Source: Streptomyces collinus
GTDB lineage: Bacteria; Actinomycetota; Actinomycetes; Streptomycetales; Streptomycetaceae
Direction: 5' to 3'
Assembly: GCF_031348265.1 (NCBI RefSeq)
Contig: NZ_CP133771.1
Coordinates: 1,302,001-1,366,000, forward strand
DNA length: 64,000 nucleotides
Shown here piece by piece: positions 16,001-24,629 of this stretch. The notes beneath the pieces are model-generated. The model saw only the letters and a program-made list of their open reading frames with translations. It ran no database searches and was not told the origin of the DNA. The translations under genes were made by a program, and so were the position numbers. The number at the start of each line of letters is the position of its first letter. Position 1 is the stretch's first letter.

Positions 16001-17170
16001 TCACACCCGTTCCAGCACCATGGCGTTGGCGAGTCCGCCCGCCTCGCACATGGTCTGGAGCGCGTAGCGGGCGTTGCGTTCCCGCATCGCGTGCACGAGC
16101 GTCGTCGTCAGGCGGGTTCCGCTCGCACCGAGCGGATGCCCGAGGGCGATGGCCCCGCCGTGCACGTTGACCCGGGCGAGGTCGGCGCCGGTCTCCTGCC
16201 GCCAGGCCAGGACGACACTGGAGAACGCCTCGTTGACCTCGAACAGGTCGACGTCGTCGAGGGTCAGCGACGCCCTGCGCAGCACCTTCTCGGTCGCCGG
16301 GATCACGCCCGTGAGCATCAGCAGGGGGTCGGAACCAGTGACGGCGAAGCTGTGCAGCCGGGCGAGGGGGCGCAGTCCGAGCCGGGCCGCCGTCTCGCTC
16401 GACGTGATGAGCACCGCCGAGGCCCCGTCGTTGATGGGGCTGGCGTTGCCCGCCGTGACGTTCCACTCGATCTGCGGGAACCGCTCGGCGAAGACCGGGT
16501 CGTGGTAGGCGGGCTTGAGCCCGGCGAGGATCTCGGTGGTGCTGCCGGGCCGGACGCACTCGTCGCGTGCGACCCCCTCCAGCGGCGCGACCTCGGCGTC
16601 GAACAGGCCGCTGTCCCAGGCCTCGGCGGCCTTCCGGTGCGAGGAGACGGCGAAGGCGTCCATCTGCTCGCGGCCGATCGACCACTTCGCGGCGATCAGC
16701 TCGGCGCTGATGCCCTGCGGGACGAGCCCCTCGGGGTAGCGCTCGGCGACCCCGGGTCCGAAGGGATCCGCGCCCGCGGGCACGTTGGACCACATCGGCA
16801 CCCGGCTCATCGACTCGACCCCGCAGGCCACGACCAGGTCGTACGCACCCGAGAGGACGCCCTGCGCCGCGAAGTGCACGGCCTGCTGGGAGGAGCCGCA
16901 CTGGCGGTCCACGGTGGTCGCGGGCACGGACTCCGGGAAGCCCGCCGACAGCACGGCGTAGCGGGTGGTGTTCATGGCCTGTTCGCCGACCTGGTCGACG
17001 GTGCCACCGATGACGTCGTCGATCAGCGCCGGGTCGATCCCGGACCGTTCGACGAGGGTGCGCAGGGTGTGGGCCAGGAGCTCCACGGGGTGGACGTGCG
17101 CCAGGGCGCCGTTCGGCTTGCCCTTGCCGATGGGGGTGCGTACGGCTTCGACGATGACTGCGTCACGCAT
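16001..17170 (-). CDS. Acetyl-CoA C-acyltransferase (thiolase)
   Basis: A 389-residue thiolase beginning MRDAVIVEAVRTPIGKGKPN at ATG 17170. The nucleophile Cys91 (VDRQCGSSQQAVHF), the GNASPINDGASAVL loop, the catalytic His (GGAIALGHPLGASG) and the second Cys (QTMCEAGGLANAM) are all present. The CEAGG-LANA ending resembles thiolases of steroid and fatty-acid degradation rather than biosynthetic acetoacetyl-CoA thiolases. It cleaves or condenses acyl-CoA in the cytoplasm. It is divergent from an HxlR-type regulator with a long palindrome between them, so expression is probably induced by a substrate. Confidence 0.93.
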   Translation of the reverse strand: MRDAVIVEAVRTPIGKGKPNGALAHVHPVELLAHTLRTLVERSGIDPALIDDVIGGTVDQVGEQAMNTTRYAVLSAGFPESVPATTVDRQCGSSQQAVHFAAQGVLSGAYDLVVACGVESMSRVPMWSNVPAGADPFGPGVAERYPEGLVPQGISAELIAAKWSIGREQMDAFAVSSHRKAAEAWDSGLFDAEVAPLEGVARDECVRPGSTTEILAGLKPAYHDPVFAERFPQIEWNVTAGNASPINDGASAVLITSSETAARLGLRPLARLHSFAVTGSDPLLMLTGVIPATEKVLRRASLTLDDVDLFEVNEAFSSVVLAWRQETGADLARVNVHGGAIALGHPLGASGTRLTTTLVHAMRERNARYALQTMCEAGGLANAMVLERV

Positions 17171-17224
17171 GTGCGGGCCTCCACGACCACCGATGAGTAG
17201 GAAATCCGAACTCACCGTAGCCCC

Positions 17225-17247
17225 GAGGGTTTGAATTTCCAACCCTC
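17225..17247. promoter_or_regulatory. Palindromic operator between thiolase and HxlR regulator
   Basis: A 23-base dyad with arms GAGGGTT and AACCCTC, inner GAA/TTC, and centre T at 17236. Only one base pair (17232/17240) breaks symmetry. It lies 55 bases from the thiolase start and 17 bases before the regulator start at 17264. It probably covers both promoters. This is the expected position and size of a dimeric HxlR site. Confidence 0.65.
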
Positions 17248-17263
17248 TCCTAGACTGGGTTTC

Positions 17264-17734
17264 ATGGCCGCCCGCAAAGACCCGCGCCCCTGCTCCATCG
17301 CCGACACCCTCGCGCTCGTCGGCGAGAAGTACTCCCTGCTGGTACTGCGGGAGGTGTGCCTGGGCAACGGCCGGTTCGACCAGCTGGTCCGCAACACCGG
17401 CGCCCCGCGCGACATCCTGGCCACCCGGCTGCGCCGGCTGGTCGACGCCGGGATCCTGGCCAAGCACCTCTACAGCGAGCGGCCACAGCGCTTCGAGTAC
17501 CGGCCGACGCGGGCGGGGCTGGAACTGGAGCCGGTGCTGGTGACCCTCATGGCCTGGGGCGACCGCCACCTCAGGCCCGACGGCGACCGTCCGATGCTCC
17601 TGGAGCACTCCTGCGGCCAGGCCCTCGCCCCGGCCGTCACCTGCCGGGCGTGCGGCGACGAGGTGCGCCACGAGGACCTCACGGCCCGCCCCCAGACACC
17701 CGGATGGACGGTGACCGGACCCACCGCGGCCTGA
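17264..17734 (+). CDS. HxlR-family winged-helix transcriptional regulator
   Basis: A 156-residue protein from ATG 17264 (MAARKDPRPCSIADTLALVG). The HxlR core is clear: a near-N-terminal Cys (RPCSI), EKYSLLVLREVCLGNGRFDQL, NTGAPRDILATRLRRLVDAGILAKHLY and the wing RPQRFEYRPTRAGLEL. A C-terminal extension holds a CRACGDEV pair of cysteines, with further Cys/His nearby (EHSCGQ, RHEDL). This is common in a subgroup and could bind metal. The upstream ATG at 17231 is inside the palindrome and is unlikely. It presumably regulates the divergent thiolase and itself. The inducer is unknown. Confidence 0.9.
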   Translation: MAARKDPRPCSIADTLALVGEKYSLLVLREVCLGNGRFDQLVRNTGAPRDILATRLRRLVDAGILAKHLYSERPQRFEYRPTRAGLELEPVLVTLMAWGDRHLRPDGDRPMLLEHSCGQALAPAVTCRACGDEVRHEDLTARPQTPGWTVTGPTAA

Positions 17735-17893
17735 TCGCCGCTGGTCGGGAGCGGCATCCAAACCCCTGTGTCCGGGCGGCCTCTCGGGGGCGCTACGCTT
17801 CCCCCTCGGCACACCTGATCCCCCGTTCCCCGCAACGGCGGTCCGGCGTGCCCGTCGTCCGTCCCACGATCGGCACTTGGACTCCGTTACCTC

Positions 17894-18769
17894 ATGTCTT
17901 GGTTCGAATCACTCATCCTCGGACTCGTCCAGGGGCTGACCGAGTTCCTCCCCGTCTCCTCCAGCGCCCACCTGCGGCTGACGGCGGCCTTCTCGGGCTG
18001 GAAGGACCCGGGCGCGGCCTTCACGGCGATCACGCAGATCGGCACCGAGGCAGCCGTGCTGATCTACTTCCGCAAGGACATCGGACGGATCATCTCGGCG
18101 TGGACGCGCTCGCTCACGAACAAGGCGCTGCGCAGTGACCCCGATGCCCGGATGGGCTGGCTGGTGATCGTCGGCTCGATCCCGATCGGCGTGCTGGGCG
18201 TGACGCTGAAGGACCAGATCGAGGGACCGTTCCGCGATCTGCGGATCACCGCGACGATGCTGATCGGCATGGGCATCGTCCTGGGCGTCGCCGACCGCCT
18301 CGCGGCCCGCGACGAGAGCGGCGGCAAGCACCGCGCACCCAAGCAGCGCAAGGCCCTTGAGGACCTGGGCGTCCGGGACGGCCTGATCTACGGCGTCTGC
18401 CAGGCCATGGCGCTCGTCCCGGGCGTCTCGCGCTCCGGCGCCACCATCAGCGGCGGCCTGTTCATGGGCTACAAGCGCGAGGCCGCGGCCCGCTACTCCT
18501 TCCTCCTCGCCATCCCCGCGGTGCTCGCCTCCGGCGTGTTCGAGCTGAAGGACGCCACCGAGGGCGGCCATGTCTCCTGGGGTCCGACGATCTTCGCCAC
18601 GGTGATCGCCTTCGGGGTCGGGTACGCCGTGATCGCGTGGTTCATGAAGTTCATTTCAACCAAAAGTTTCATGCCCTTCGTCTACTACCGCATCGCCCTC
18701 GGCATCGTCATCATCGTGCTGGTCAGCATGGGTGCGCTGAATCCTCACGCGGCCGAGTCGGCGGGCTGA
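17894..18769 (+). CDS. uppP: Undecaprenyl-diphosphatase
   Basis: A 291-residue, eight-helix membrane protein of the BacA/UppP family. It begins [20 protein letters not shown], followed by VSSSAHLRL, and carries the second signature [17 protein letters not shown] with the conserved Ser and Arg. It dephosphorylates undecaprenyl pyrophosphate so the lipid carrier can be reused for cell-wall synthesis. Overexpression gives bacitracin tolerance in other bacteria. Start at ATG 17894. A hydrophilic loop ([21 protein letters not shown]) in the middle is cytoplasmic. It is apparently transcribed alone. The short unrelated ORF at 18878 follows. Confidence 0.96.
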   Translation: MSWFESLILGLVQGLTEFLPVSSSAHLRLTAAFSGWKDPGAAFTAITQIGTEAAVLIYFRKDIGRIISAWTRSLTNKALRSDPDARMGWLVIVGSIPIGVLGVTLKDQIEGPFRDLRITATMLIGMGIVLGVADRLAARDESGGKHRAPKQRKALEDLGVRDGLIYGVCQAMALVPGVSRSGATISGGLFMGYKREAAARYSFLLAIPAVLASGVFELKDATEGGHVSWGPTIFATVIAFGVGYAVIAWFMKFISTKSFMPFVYYRIALGIVIIVLVSMGALNPHAAESAG

Positions 18770-18877
18770 CCCGGGGCGGGTTCGGGGCCGTGTGACCCCG
18801 CTCTCGTGACCAACCGCATATCGATCGGGTAGCCGTCCGGTAGCGGGCTGTCAGTGGCTGCCCCTAGGCTTGTCCGC

Positions 18878-19057
18878 ATGTCCCCCGATTTCGTGACCCC
18901 TGGTTCCGTGCGGCCCGCCGCCGAGGTCAACGACGAGATCCGTGCGCTGTGGCAGCGCACGGGCGGCACCCTGTCGGCCGAGGAGCGCGCGGAGTACGAG
19001 CTGCTCGTCGTCGAGTGGGCGGCCGCGATCCGAGGCGGCGTCGTCACGGCGGCCTGA
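18878..19057 (+). CDS. Small conserved-looking protein, unknown
   Basis: A 59-residue acidic helical protein, MSPDFVTPGSVRPAAEVNDE then IRALWQRTGGTLSAEERAEY and a Val/Ala-rich end. The pattern of two amphipathic helices resembles many small actinobacterial proteins, but I recognise no named family. Start chosen at ATG 18878 because a TAGGCT box ends seven bases before it, the classic leaderless arrangement. The ATG at 18854 has no support. Codon usage shows strong third-position G/C. Its role is unknown. Confidence 0.6.
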   Translation: MSPDFVTPGSVRPAAEVNDEIRALWQRTGGTLSAEERAEYELLVVEWAAAIRGGVVTAA

Positions 19058-19083
19058 GCGGCCCCCCTTCCCTCCCGTTCCCG

Positions 19084-19686
19084 CTAGGCGCGCAGCCGCT
19101 CCAGCACCTCGTCGTCGAGGGCGAAGGGCCGCTCCTCGGGCAACAGCCCCGCGGCCGCGTCCGGTTGTCCGGCCCGTACCAGCCCGTGGATCTCCCTGGC
19201 GAGCGGCGTGACGTCCTCGATCCCCACGATCCACTCGTCCGCGTACCGCGCGGCGGCCTCCCCCGCGAGCCCCAGCTGAAGCGACCGGTGCGGCAGCGGG
19301 TTGAGGTGCAGGTCCCGTTCCGGATCCCACTGCACCCGCGCGGGAGCCTGCCTCAACTGCCGCTTCCAGGAGGCCCGGTCGCCGTGCAGGGCGGGGACGT
19401 GGTGGGACAGGCAGGCGTTGCGCAGCGCCCAGAGGAAGCCCTCGCGGTGGATCTCGACCGCCAGGACCGTCTCCTGGCCCTCCTTGGTGCCCCAGCCGCA
19501 GCGGTACATCATCCACAGGAACGACGGCTTGATCCATGTCATGCGCTCCCGCTTCCAGGACGACGGGAAGCGGCCCAGGCGGGCGGCGGGGTCGCCGATC
19601 TCCGGGCGGTAGGCCTGGTAGACGGTGATCGTGGACTCGGTATGGCGGGCGCGCACCCGGAATCTCGGTTCGTTTCGATCGTTCAC
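19084..19686 (-). CDS. DUF4291-family protein
   Basis: About 200 residues if started at GTG 19686 (VNDRNEPRFRVRARHTESTI). The diagnostic blocks are TVYQAYRPEIGDPA, KRERMTWIKPSFLWMMYRCGWG, the TKEGQETVLAVEI strand, and a tail HRSLQLGL then RYADEWIVGIEDVT. These identify DUF4291, widespread in bacteria and some eukaryotes and with no experimentally fixed function. Many aromatic and basic residues suggest nucleic-acid or ligand binding, but that is speculation. No good ribosome site was seen before the chosen start. It is convergent with the small ORF before it. Confidence 0.8.
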   Translation of the reverse strand: MNDRNEPRFRVRARHTESTITVYQAYRPEIGDPAARLGRFPSSWKRERMTWIKPSFLWMMYRCGWGTKEGQETVLAVEIHREGFLWALRNACLSHHVPALHGDRASWKRQLRQAPARVQWDPERDLHLNPLPHRSLQLGLAGEAAARYADEWIVGIEDVTPLAREIHGLVRAGQPDAAAGLLPEERPFALDDEVLERLRA

Positions 19687-19782
19687 GGAGGACAGGCTGG
19701 CCTCCGGCGTCCCCCGGCGGCCACCGAATATCGCGCACGCACGGCTCTTGGCCCCTGCTCCGCCATGCCCAACACTGAGCCG

Positions 19783-20253
19783 ATGACGCAGCGCGTGGAG
19801 CTCGCTACCGTGAGGGACCGGCTGGCCGTCGACGGTTTGATCACCGACTACGCGGTGGCGGTCGACGACGGTGACTGGGAGGCGTACCGGGGACTGTTCG
19901 CCCCTCGGGGGCGGGCGGACTACCGCTCGGCCGGCGGCATCGAGGGAGAGGCCCGGGCGGTCGCCGCGTGGCTCGCGGAGAGCCTGCGGCTGTTCCCGAT
20001 GCGGCAGCATCTGATCGTCAACCGGCGGGTGCGCTTCGGGATCTGGGAGCAGGACACCGGCGACACCGCCGAGGTGCAGGCCGACTACGTCAATCCCATG
20101 GCCACCGCGGGGCCCGCTCCGGATTTCGTGTGCGGAGGCCGGTACGCCTTCGCGGTGCTGCGCACGGACGACGGCTGGCGGCTGAGTGGAGTCGTCGTGC
20201 GGGAGAAGTGGCGGCGCCTTCCCGAGCCGCGGACCGCGCCTGTGGTCCACTGA
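19783..20253 (+). CDS. SnoaL-like (NTF2 fold) protein
   Basis: A 156-residue protein from ATG 19783 (MTQRVELATVRDRLAVDGLI); an in-frame ATG at 19765 is an alternative. The pattern DRLAVDGLITDYAVAVDDGDWEAYRGLFAP, then MRQHLIVNRRVRF, and C-terminal RYAFAVLRTDDGWRLSGVVVREKWRR is the SnoaL-like polyketide-cyclase/hydratase fold. Members include dehydratases, isomerases and steroid-type ring enzymes. No polyketide genes are nearby, so a small-molecule hydratase or an orphan role is more likely. The conserved acidic pair (DDGDW) and the late His (RQHLIVN) fit the pocket residues. Confidence 0.8.
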   Translation: MTQRVELATVRDRLAVDGLITDYAVAVDDGDWEAYRGLFAPRGRADYRSAGGIEGEARAVAAWLAESLRLFPMRQHLIVNRRVRFGIWEQDTGDTAEVQADYVNPMATAGPAPDFVCGGRYAFAVLRTDDGWRLSGVVVREKWRRLPEPRTAPVVH

Positions 20254-20321
20254 CCCGGCGTCCTGTGTCCTAGATCGTCCGCAGGGCGCACACTGGAGGC
20301 ACCCGCGGGTAGGAGGCGCCT

Positions 20322-21887
20322 ATGAAGACGCTCGGCCACTGGGTCGCCTCCCCGTGGCGCCGCTCGGCCGCCGCGGCGGTCGCGGGCGCCCTCCCCGTCC
20401 TGGCCTTCCCCGCGCCGGCCCTGTGGTGGTGCGCCTACGTCGCCCTGGTCCCCTGGCTCCTCCTGCTGCGCACCGCGCCGGCCGGGAAGCGGGCCGCGTA
20501 CGACGGCTGGTGGGGCGGCTTCGGCTTCATGCTGGCCATGCACCACTGGCTGCTGCCGAGCCTGCACGTGTTCACGTTCCTCATCGCCGCCCTGCTGGGC
20601 GCGCTGTGGGCACCGTGGGGCTGGCTGGTACGCCGTCTCCTCGGAGGCCTTCCCTCCCTCGGTCGGGTCACGGTCGCGCTGCTGGTCCTGCCGTCGGGCT
20701 GGCTGGCCGTCGAGCTGGTCCGCTCCTGGCAGGGGCTCGGCGGCCCCTGGGGCATGCTCGGCAGCAGTCAGTGGCAGGCCGAGCCCGCGCTGCGACTCGC
20801 CTCGGTGGGCGGGGTGTGGCTGCTCAGCTACCTGCTCGTGGCCGTCAACGTCGCGGTCGCCGTCCTCGTCGCGGTCCGCCGGGCCAGGATGCCCGCCGTG
20901 GCCGGTCTCGTCGCCACCGCCGCCGCCACCTCCGCCGCCTGGGCGTTCTCGCCCCGCCCCGCCGTCGACGGCCAGGTGAGGATCGCCGTCGTGCAGCCGG
21001 GCGTCATCGCCGGCCCGGACGGCCGGTTCGCCCGCGAGGAGCAGCTCACCCGCCGGCTCGCCGGGCAGGACGTCGACCTGATCGTCTGGGGCGAGAGCAG
21101 CGTCGGCTTCGACCTCGACGACCGGCCCGACCTCGCCCGTCGGCTCGCGGACCTCTCCCGCGCGACGGGCGCCGACATCCTGGTCAACGTGGACGCCCGG
21201 CGCTCCGACAAGCCCGGCATCTACAAGAGTTCGGTCCTGGTCGGGCCCGACGGCCTGACCGGCGAGCGCTACGACAAGATGCGGCTCGTGCCCTTCGGCG
21301 AGTACATCCCGGCCCGGTCCCTGCTCGGCTGGGCCACCTCCGTCGGCAAGGCCGCGGGCGAGGACCGCAGGCGCGGCTCGCAGCCGGTCGTGATGAACAT
21401 CGGGGACGATCTGCGCGTCGGCCCGCTGGTGTGCTTCGAGACCGCCTTCCCCGACATGACGCGCCACCTCACCCGGGAGGGCGTCGACGTGCTGATCGGC
21501 CAGTCGTCGACGTCCACGTTCCAGCACAGCTGGGCGCCCGGGCAGCACGCGTCGCTCGCCGCGCTGCGGGCCGCCGAGACCGGCCGCCCCATGGTGCACG
21601 CGACGCTGACGGGCGTCTCCGCCGTCTACGGCCCCGACGGGCAGCGGGTCGGATCATGGCTCGGTACGGACGCCTCCGCCGCGCGGATCTACGAGATCCC
21701 CCTCGCCCACGGCACCACGCCGTACGTCCGTCACGGCGACTGGGCGGTGCACGCGGCGATGCTGATCCTCGCCCTGTGGGCCGTCGGCGAGGGCGTACGG
21801 ACCGTGCGGCTCAGGCGGTCCGCTCCTGGATCGCGCGTACCACCCGCTCGCACAGTTCATGGGTCTCCAGCGCGTCCCGGGCGCTGA
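20322..21887 (+). CDS. lnt: Apolipoprotein N-acyltransferase
   Basis: A 521-residue protein: about six N-terminal membrane helices (to residue 210), then a periplasm-facing nitrilase domain with the triad Glu258 (VWGESSVG), Lys319 (YDKMRLVPFGEY) and Cys371 (LVCFETAFPD). It adds the third acyl chain to the N-terminal Cys of lipoproteins. Streptomyces carry two such genes, and I believe this position matches the second. Several lipoproteins with clear lipoboxes are encoded in the window. The last 77 bases overlap the convergent oxidoreductase gene. Start at ATG 20322 after a GGAGGC site. Confidence 0.95.
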   Translation: MKTLGHWVASPWRRSAAAAVAGALPVLAFPAPALWWCAYVALVPWLLLLRTAPAGKRAAYDGWWGGFGFMLAMHHWLLPSLHVFTFLIAALLGALWAPWGWLVRRLLGGLPSLGRVTVALLVLPSGWLAVELVRSWQGLGGPWGMLGSSQWQAEPALRLASVGGVWLLSYLLVAVNVAVAVLVAVRRARMPAVAGLVATAAATSAAWAFSPRPAVDGQVRIAVVQPGVIAGPDGRFAREEQLTRRLAGQDVDLIVWGESSVGFDLDDRPDLARRLADLSRATGADILVNVDARRSDKPGIYKSSVLVGPDGLTGERYDKMRLVPFGEYIPARSLLGWATSVGKAAGEDRRRGSQPVVMNIGDDLRVGPLVCFETAFPDMTRHLTREGVDVLIGQSSTSTFQHSWAPGQHASLAALRAAETGRPMVHATLTGVSAVYGPDGQRVGSWLGTDASAARIYEIPLAHGTTPYVRHGDWAVHAAMLILALWAVGEGVRTVRLRRSAPGSRVPPARTVHGSPARPGR

Positions 21888-22716
21888 GCGGCTTGCCCGT
21901 GCGGACCGCGTCGAGGAACGCGAGCACCGCCTGCTCGATCCCGCGCTGCCGGGCCACCGGCACCCAGTCCCCGCGTCGCCGGACGGTCGGCTGCCCCTTG
22001 TGGTCGACGACCTCGGCGAGGTTGATCACCTGCCGCTTGGTGTCCTGCCCGGACACTTCCAGGATCTCCTCGGCGGAACCGCTGAGCCGGTTCATCACGC
22101 CGAGCGCGGTGAAGCCGTCCCCGCCGAGCTGGAGCACCAGGTGGTGCAGCAGCCCGTCCTGGACGCGGGCGCGCACGGTCACGTCGTCGATCTCGCCGGG
22201 CACCAGGAACCGGAGGGTGTCGACGACGTGGATGAAGTCGTCGAGGATCATCGCGCGGGGTTCCTCCGGCAGCCCGATGCGGTTCTTCTGCATCAGGATC
22301 AGCTCGCGCGGATGGTCCGCGCACTGCGTGTAGCCCGGGGCGTGGCGCCGGTTGAAGCCGACGGCGAGACTCACGCCCCGCTCCTCGGCGAGCGCCACCA
22401 GCCGCGCGGAGTCGTCGATTTCGTAGGCGAGCGGCTTGTCGACGTACGTCGGTACGCCCGCCTCGAGCAGCCGCGTCACGATCTCCGGGTGCACGAGCGT
22501 GGGCGCGTGCACGAACGCCGCGTCGAGGCCCGCCGCGAGCAGGGAGTCGAGGGTGGTGTGCCGCCGCTCCGGCGGGACGTGCAGGCCCTCGGCGACCCGG
22601 TCGAGGGTGGCGGGCGTACGGGTCTGCAGGTGCAGTTCCACCCCGGGCTGGAAGGCGAGGACCGGGAGGTAGGCCTTCTGCGCGATGTCGCCGAGTCCGA
22701 TGCAGCCGACCTTCAC
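21811..22716 (-). CDS. Gfo/Idh/MocA-family oxidoreductase
   Basis: A 301-residue protein starting at GTG 22716 (MKVGCIGLGDIAQKAYLPVL) after GAGGAGA. The N-terminal Rossmann fold has GLGDIAQKAY and DAAFVHAPTLVHPEIV. The family motif DKPLAYEIDD holds the conserved EKP-type Lys (here Asp-Lys-Pro). GFNRRHAPGY and FIHVVDTLRFLV (with the catalytic-type His) follow. These enzymes oxidise or reduce sugars and cyclitols with NAD(P). The substrate is unknown. The C-terminus overlaps the end of lnt on the other strand by 77 bases. The next gene on the same strand (a monooxygenase) ends 13 bases upstream. Confidence 0.9.
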   Translation of the reverse strand: MKVGCIGLGDIAQKAYLPVLAFQPGVELHLQTRTPATLDRVAEGLHVPPERRHTTLDSLLAAGLDAAFVHAPTLVHPEIVTRLLEAGVPTYVDKPLAYEIDDSARLVALAEERGVSLAVGFNRRHAPGYTQCADHPRELILMQKNRIGLPEEPRAMILDDFIHVVDTLRFLVPGEIDDVTVRARVQDGLLHHLVLQLGGDGFTALGVMNRLSGSAEEILEVSGQDTKRQVINLAEVVDHKGQPTVRRRGDWVPVARQRGIEQAVLAFLDAVRTGKPLSARDALETHELCERVVRAIQERTA

Positions 22717-22729
22717 GGGGTGATCTCCT

Positions 22730-23914
22730 CTAACGGTTGCCTGCCGGGGTCTGCTCGGAGCATACGGCGTCCGGCCGCGGGGGCCTCCAGTCGGCGATGC
22801 CGTCGAAGCCGCGCAGGAACAGGGCGGGCCCGGCCTTCGCCAGCGTGGCCATGGCGGTGTCGCGTACGGCGATCGCAGCGCGGTTCGTCATGAGGTTGAG
22901 GCGGGCGACCCGCACGGCCCGGCGTGCGACGGCGGTCGTGCGGGGCAGCCGGGCGGCGGTGTAGGCGGGCAGGTCGTCACGGTGGTGTGCGAGGACGATC
23001 GCGTCCTCGATGGCCTGGTTGCCGCCCTGGCCGAGGGTCGGGGGCATGGCGTGCGCGGCGTCGCCGAGCAGGGCGACCCGGCCGTGGTGGTAGGCGGGCA
23101 GTGGTTCGGTGATGTGGTGGACGTCGTGGCGCAGGACGTCCTCGGGCCGGGCGGCGGCGAGCACGGCGGGGATCGGGTCGTGCCAGTCGCCGAAGCGGCT
23201 CAGCAGCTCGGCCCTCTCGTCGGGCGCGTGGCCGCCGGCGGGTGCGACGGCGGCGGCGTAGGCGTAGACGCGGTCGTCCTTGAGCGGGTGTGTGCCCCAG
23301 ATGCGGCCCCTGCCCCAGGTCTCGTGCGAGGCGAACTCGGCGCCGGGCACGGGGATCACGAGCCGCCAGGCGGTGAAGCCGGAGTACACGGCCCCGGGGT
23401 GAGCGGGGAAGAGCGCGTGGCGTACGGCGGAGCGGATGCCGTCCGCTCCCACCACCAGGTCGGCCTCCAGCACCCTGCCGCCCGCGTCGACCCGGGCGGG
23501 CCGGTCGGGGCCGCCGCTGTCGGTGAGGGTCGCTGCGGCGTCGGTGCGGATGGCACCCGGGGGGAGCCGCGAGGCCAGGTTCGCGATGAGCGTGGCGCGG
23601 TGCAGCAGCACGAGCGGGCCGCCGAAGCGCTCGGCGGCGGCGGCGGCGGAGGACCGCGAGAGCCACCGCCCGGAGGGGGCCCGCAGCCCGCCGTCCCCGG
23701 ACCAGGCGGCGAGGTCGCGGATCTCGTCGCCGAGTCCGATGGCGTCCAGCGCGCGCAGGGAGTTGGGCGCGAGGGAGATCGCCGCGCCGACCGGCTCCAG
23801 CGAGGGGGCGCGCTCCAGCACCGTGACCCGCAGGCCGCGCCGGTGCAGGGCGACCGCCGCCGTCAGGCCTCCGATACCGCCACCGATCACGACGGCATGC
23901 CCGGGTTGTGTCAT
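22730..23914 (-). CDS. FAD-dependent monooxygenase
   Basis: A 394-residue PHBH-type flavoprotein. The GxGxxG motif is in HAVVIGGGIGGLTAAVALHRRG. The DG motif is in LVVGADGIRSAVR, and the GD motif is in GRVALLGDAAHAMPPTLGQGGNQAIEDA. It hydroxylates or epoxidises a small, probably aromatic, substrate using NAD(P)H and oxygen. Start at ATG 23914 after CGAGGAGGGG. It is divergent from the TetR gene at 23996 with two matching operators between them, so it is probably repressed by that TetR and induced by a substrate-like ligand. The oxidoreductase gene downstream (13-base gap) may be co-transcribed. Confidence 0.93.
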   Translation of the reverse strand: MTQPGHAVVIGGGIGGLTAAVALHRRGLRVTVLERAPSLEPVGAAISLAPNSLRALDAIGLGDEIRDLAAWSGDGGLRAPSGRWLSRSSAAAAAERFGGPLVLLHRATLIANLASRLPPGAIRTDAAATLTDSGGPDRPARVDAGGRVLEADLVVGADGIRSAVRHALFPAHPGAVYSGFTAWRLVIPVPGAEFASHETWGRGRIWGTHPLKDDRVYAYAAAVAPAGGHAPDERAELLSRFGDWHDPIPAVLAAARPEDVLRHDVHHITEPLPAYHHGRVALLGDAAHAMPPTLGQGGNQAIEDAIVLAHHRDDLPAYTAARLPRTTAVARRAVRVARLNLMTNRAAIAVRDTAMATLAKAGPALFLRGFDGIADWRPPRPDAVCSEQTPAGNR

Positions 23915-23932
23915 GGCCCCTCCTCGAAATCG

Positions 23933-23975
23933 ACTACATCTGTAGTGACACCGTCGACGTTACTACAGCTGTAGT
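23933..23975. promoter_or_regulatory. Two TetR operators
   Basis: ACTACA-TC-TGTAGT (23933-23946) and the perfect palindrome ACTACAGCTGTAGT (23962-23975) repeat the same 6-base half-sites with centres 29 bases apart. They fill the 81-base gap between the divergent monooxygenase and TetR genes. The second site lies directly before a TAGCGT -10 box (23983-23988). Binding of the adjacent TetR protein is inferred. Confidence 0.75.
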
Positions 23976-23995
23976 CGAACGGGTAGCGTGAACCC

Positions 23996-24586
23996 ATGTC
24001 CGTACGCACCGCCGGCCCCTCCCGCTCCGATCTGGTCGCCGACACCGCCCTCGCCCTGCTCGCCGAGCGCGGCATGCGCGGCCTCACGCACCGGGCGGTC
24101 GACGAGGCGGCCGGGCTCCCCCAGGGCTCCACGTCGAACCTCGCGCGCACCCGGCAGGCGCTGCTGGAGCTGACGGTGCGGCGCCTGGCGGAGCGCGAGG
24201 CCCGGGTCCTGGCGCTGCACGAGATGCCGGATCCCGGGGCCGGGCCCGGCCCTCTGGCGGACGCGCTGGCCCTGGCGACCCACCGGGCGTTGACGGGCCA
24301 CCGCGCACTCACGCTCGCCCGCTACGAACTGGCCCTGGAGGCGACGCGCCGCCCCGAACTGCGGGCCTTCTTCGACGCCACCGGCGCCCGCTTCCGGGAC
24401 CAGCTCGCCGCACTGGTCGGCGGCTTGGGCTCGACCGACCCGGCCCGGCACACCCTGTCGCTGATCGCCTGGGGGGACGGGCTGATGTTCAGCTGTGTGG
24501 CGGGGTCGTTCGGCGCCGAGGTGCCGAGCCTGGAGGAGGTGCGGGCCGGGCTGCGGGAACTGCTGGAGGGCATGCTCGGGGGCTGA
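23996..24586 (+). CDS. TetR-family transcriptional regulator
   Basis: A 196-residue regulator. The N-terminal HTH is RSDLVADTALALLAERGMRGLTHRAVDEAAGLPQGSTSNLARTRQAL (landmarks only), ending in the usual TSNxxxT-type recognition helix. The C-terminal ligand domain is helical, with ALATHRALTGHRALTLARYEL. A TAGCGT box seven bases before the ATG indicates leaderless transcription. Two identical-arm operators in the divergent gap point to control of itself and of the monooxygenase gene. The ligand is unknown. Confidence 0.9.
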   Translation: MSVRTAGPSRSDLVADTALALLAERGMRGLTHRAVDEAAGLPQGSTSNLARTRQALLELTVRRLAEREARVLALHEMPDPGAGPGPLADALALATHRALTGHRALTLARYELALEATRRPELRAFFDATGARFRDQLAALVGGLGSTDPARHTLSLIAWGDGLMFSCVAGSFGAEVPSLEEVRAGLRELLEGMLGG

Positions 24587-24629
24587 AAATCTTGTGGTGC
24601 GGCGGGGGCGGCTCGGAAAGGATGCGTCC

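Noticed and set aside
12810..16067. 1085-codon forward frame across the spermidine-synthase-like gene and tuf3
   Set aside because: It runs antisense to two recognised genes and over an intergenic gap, and its translation is Arg/Pro/Gly noise.
17900..17925. tRNA-like word GGTTCGAATC
   Set aside because: It is the coding start of uppP and no cloverleaf surrounds it.
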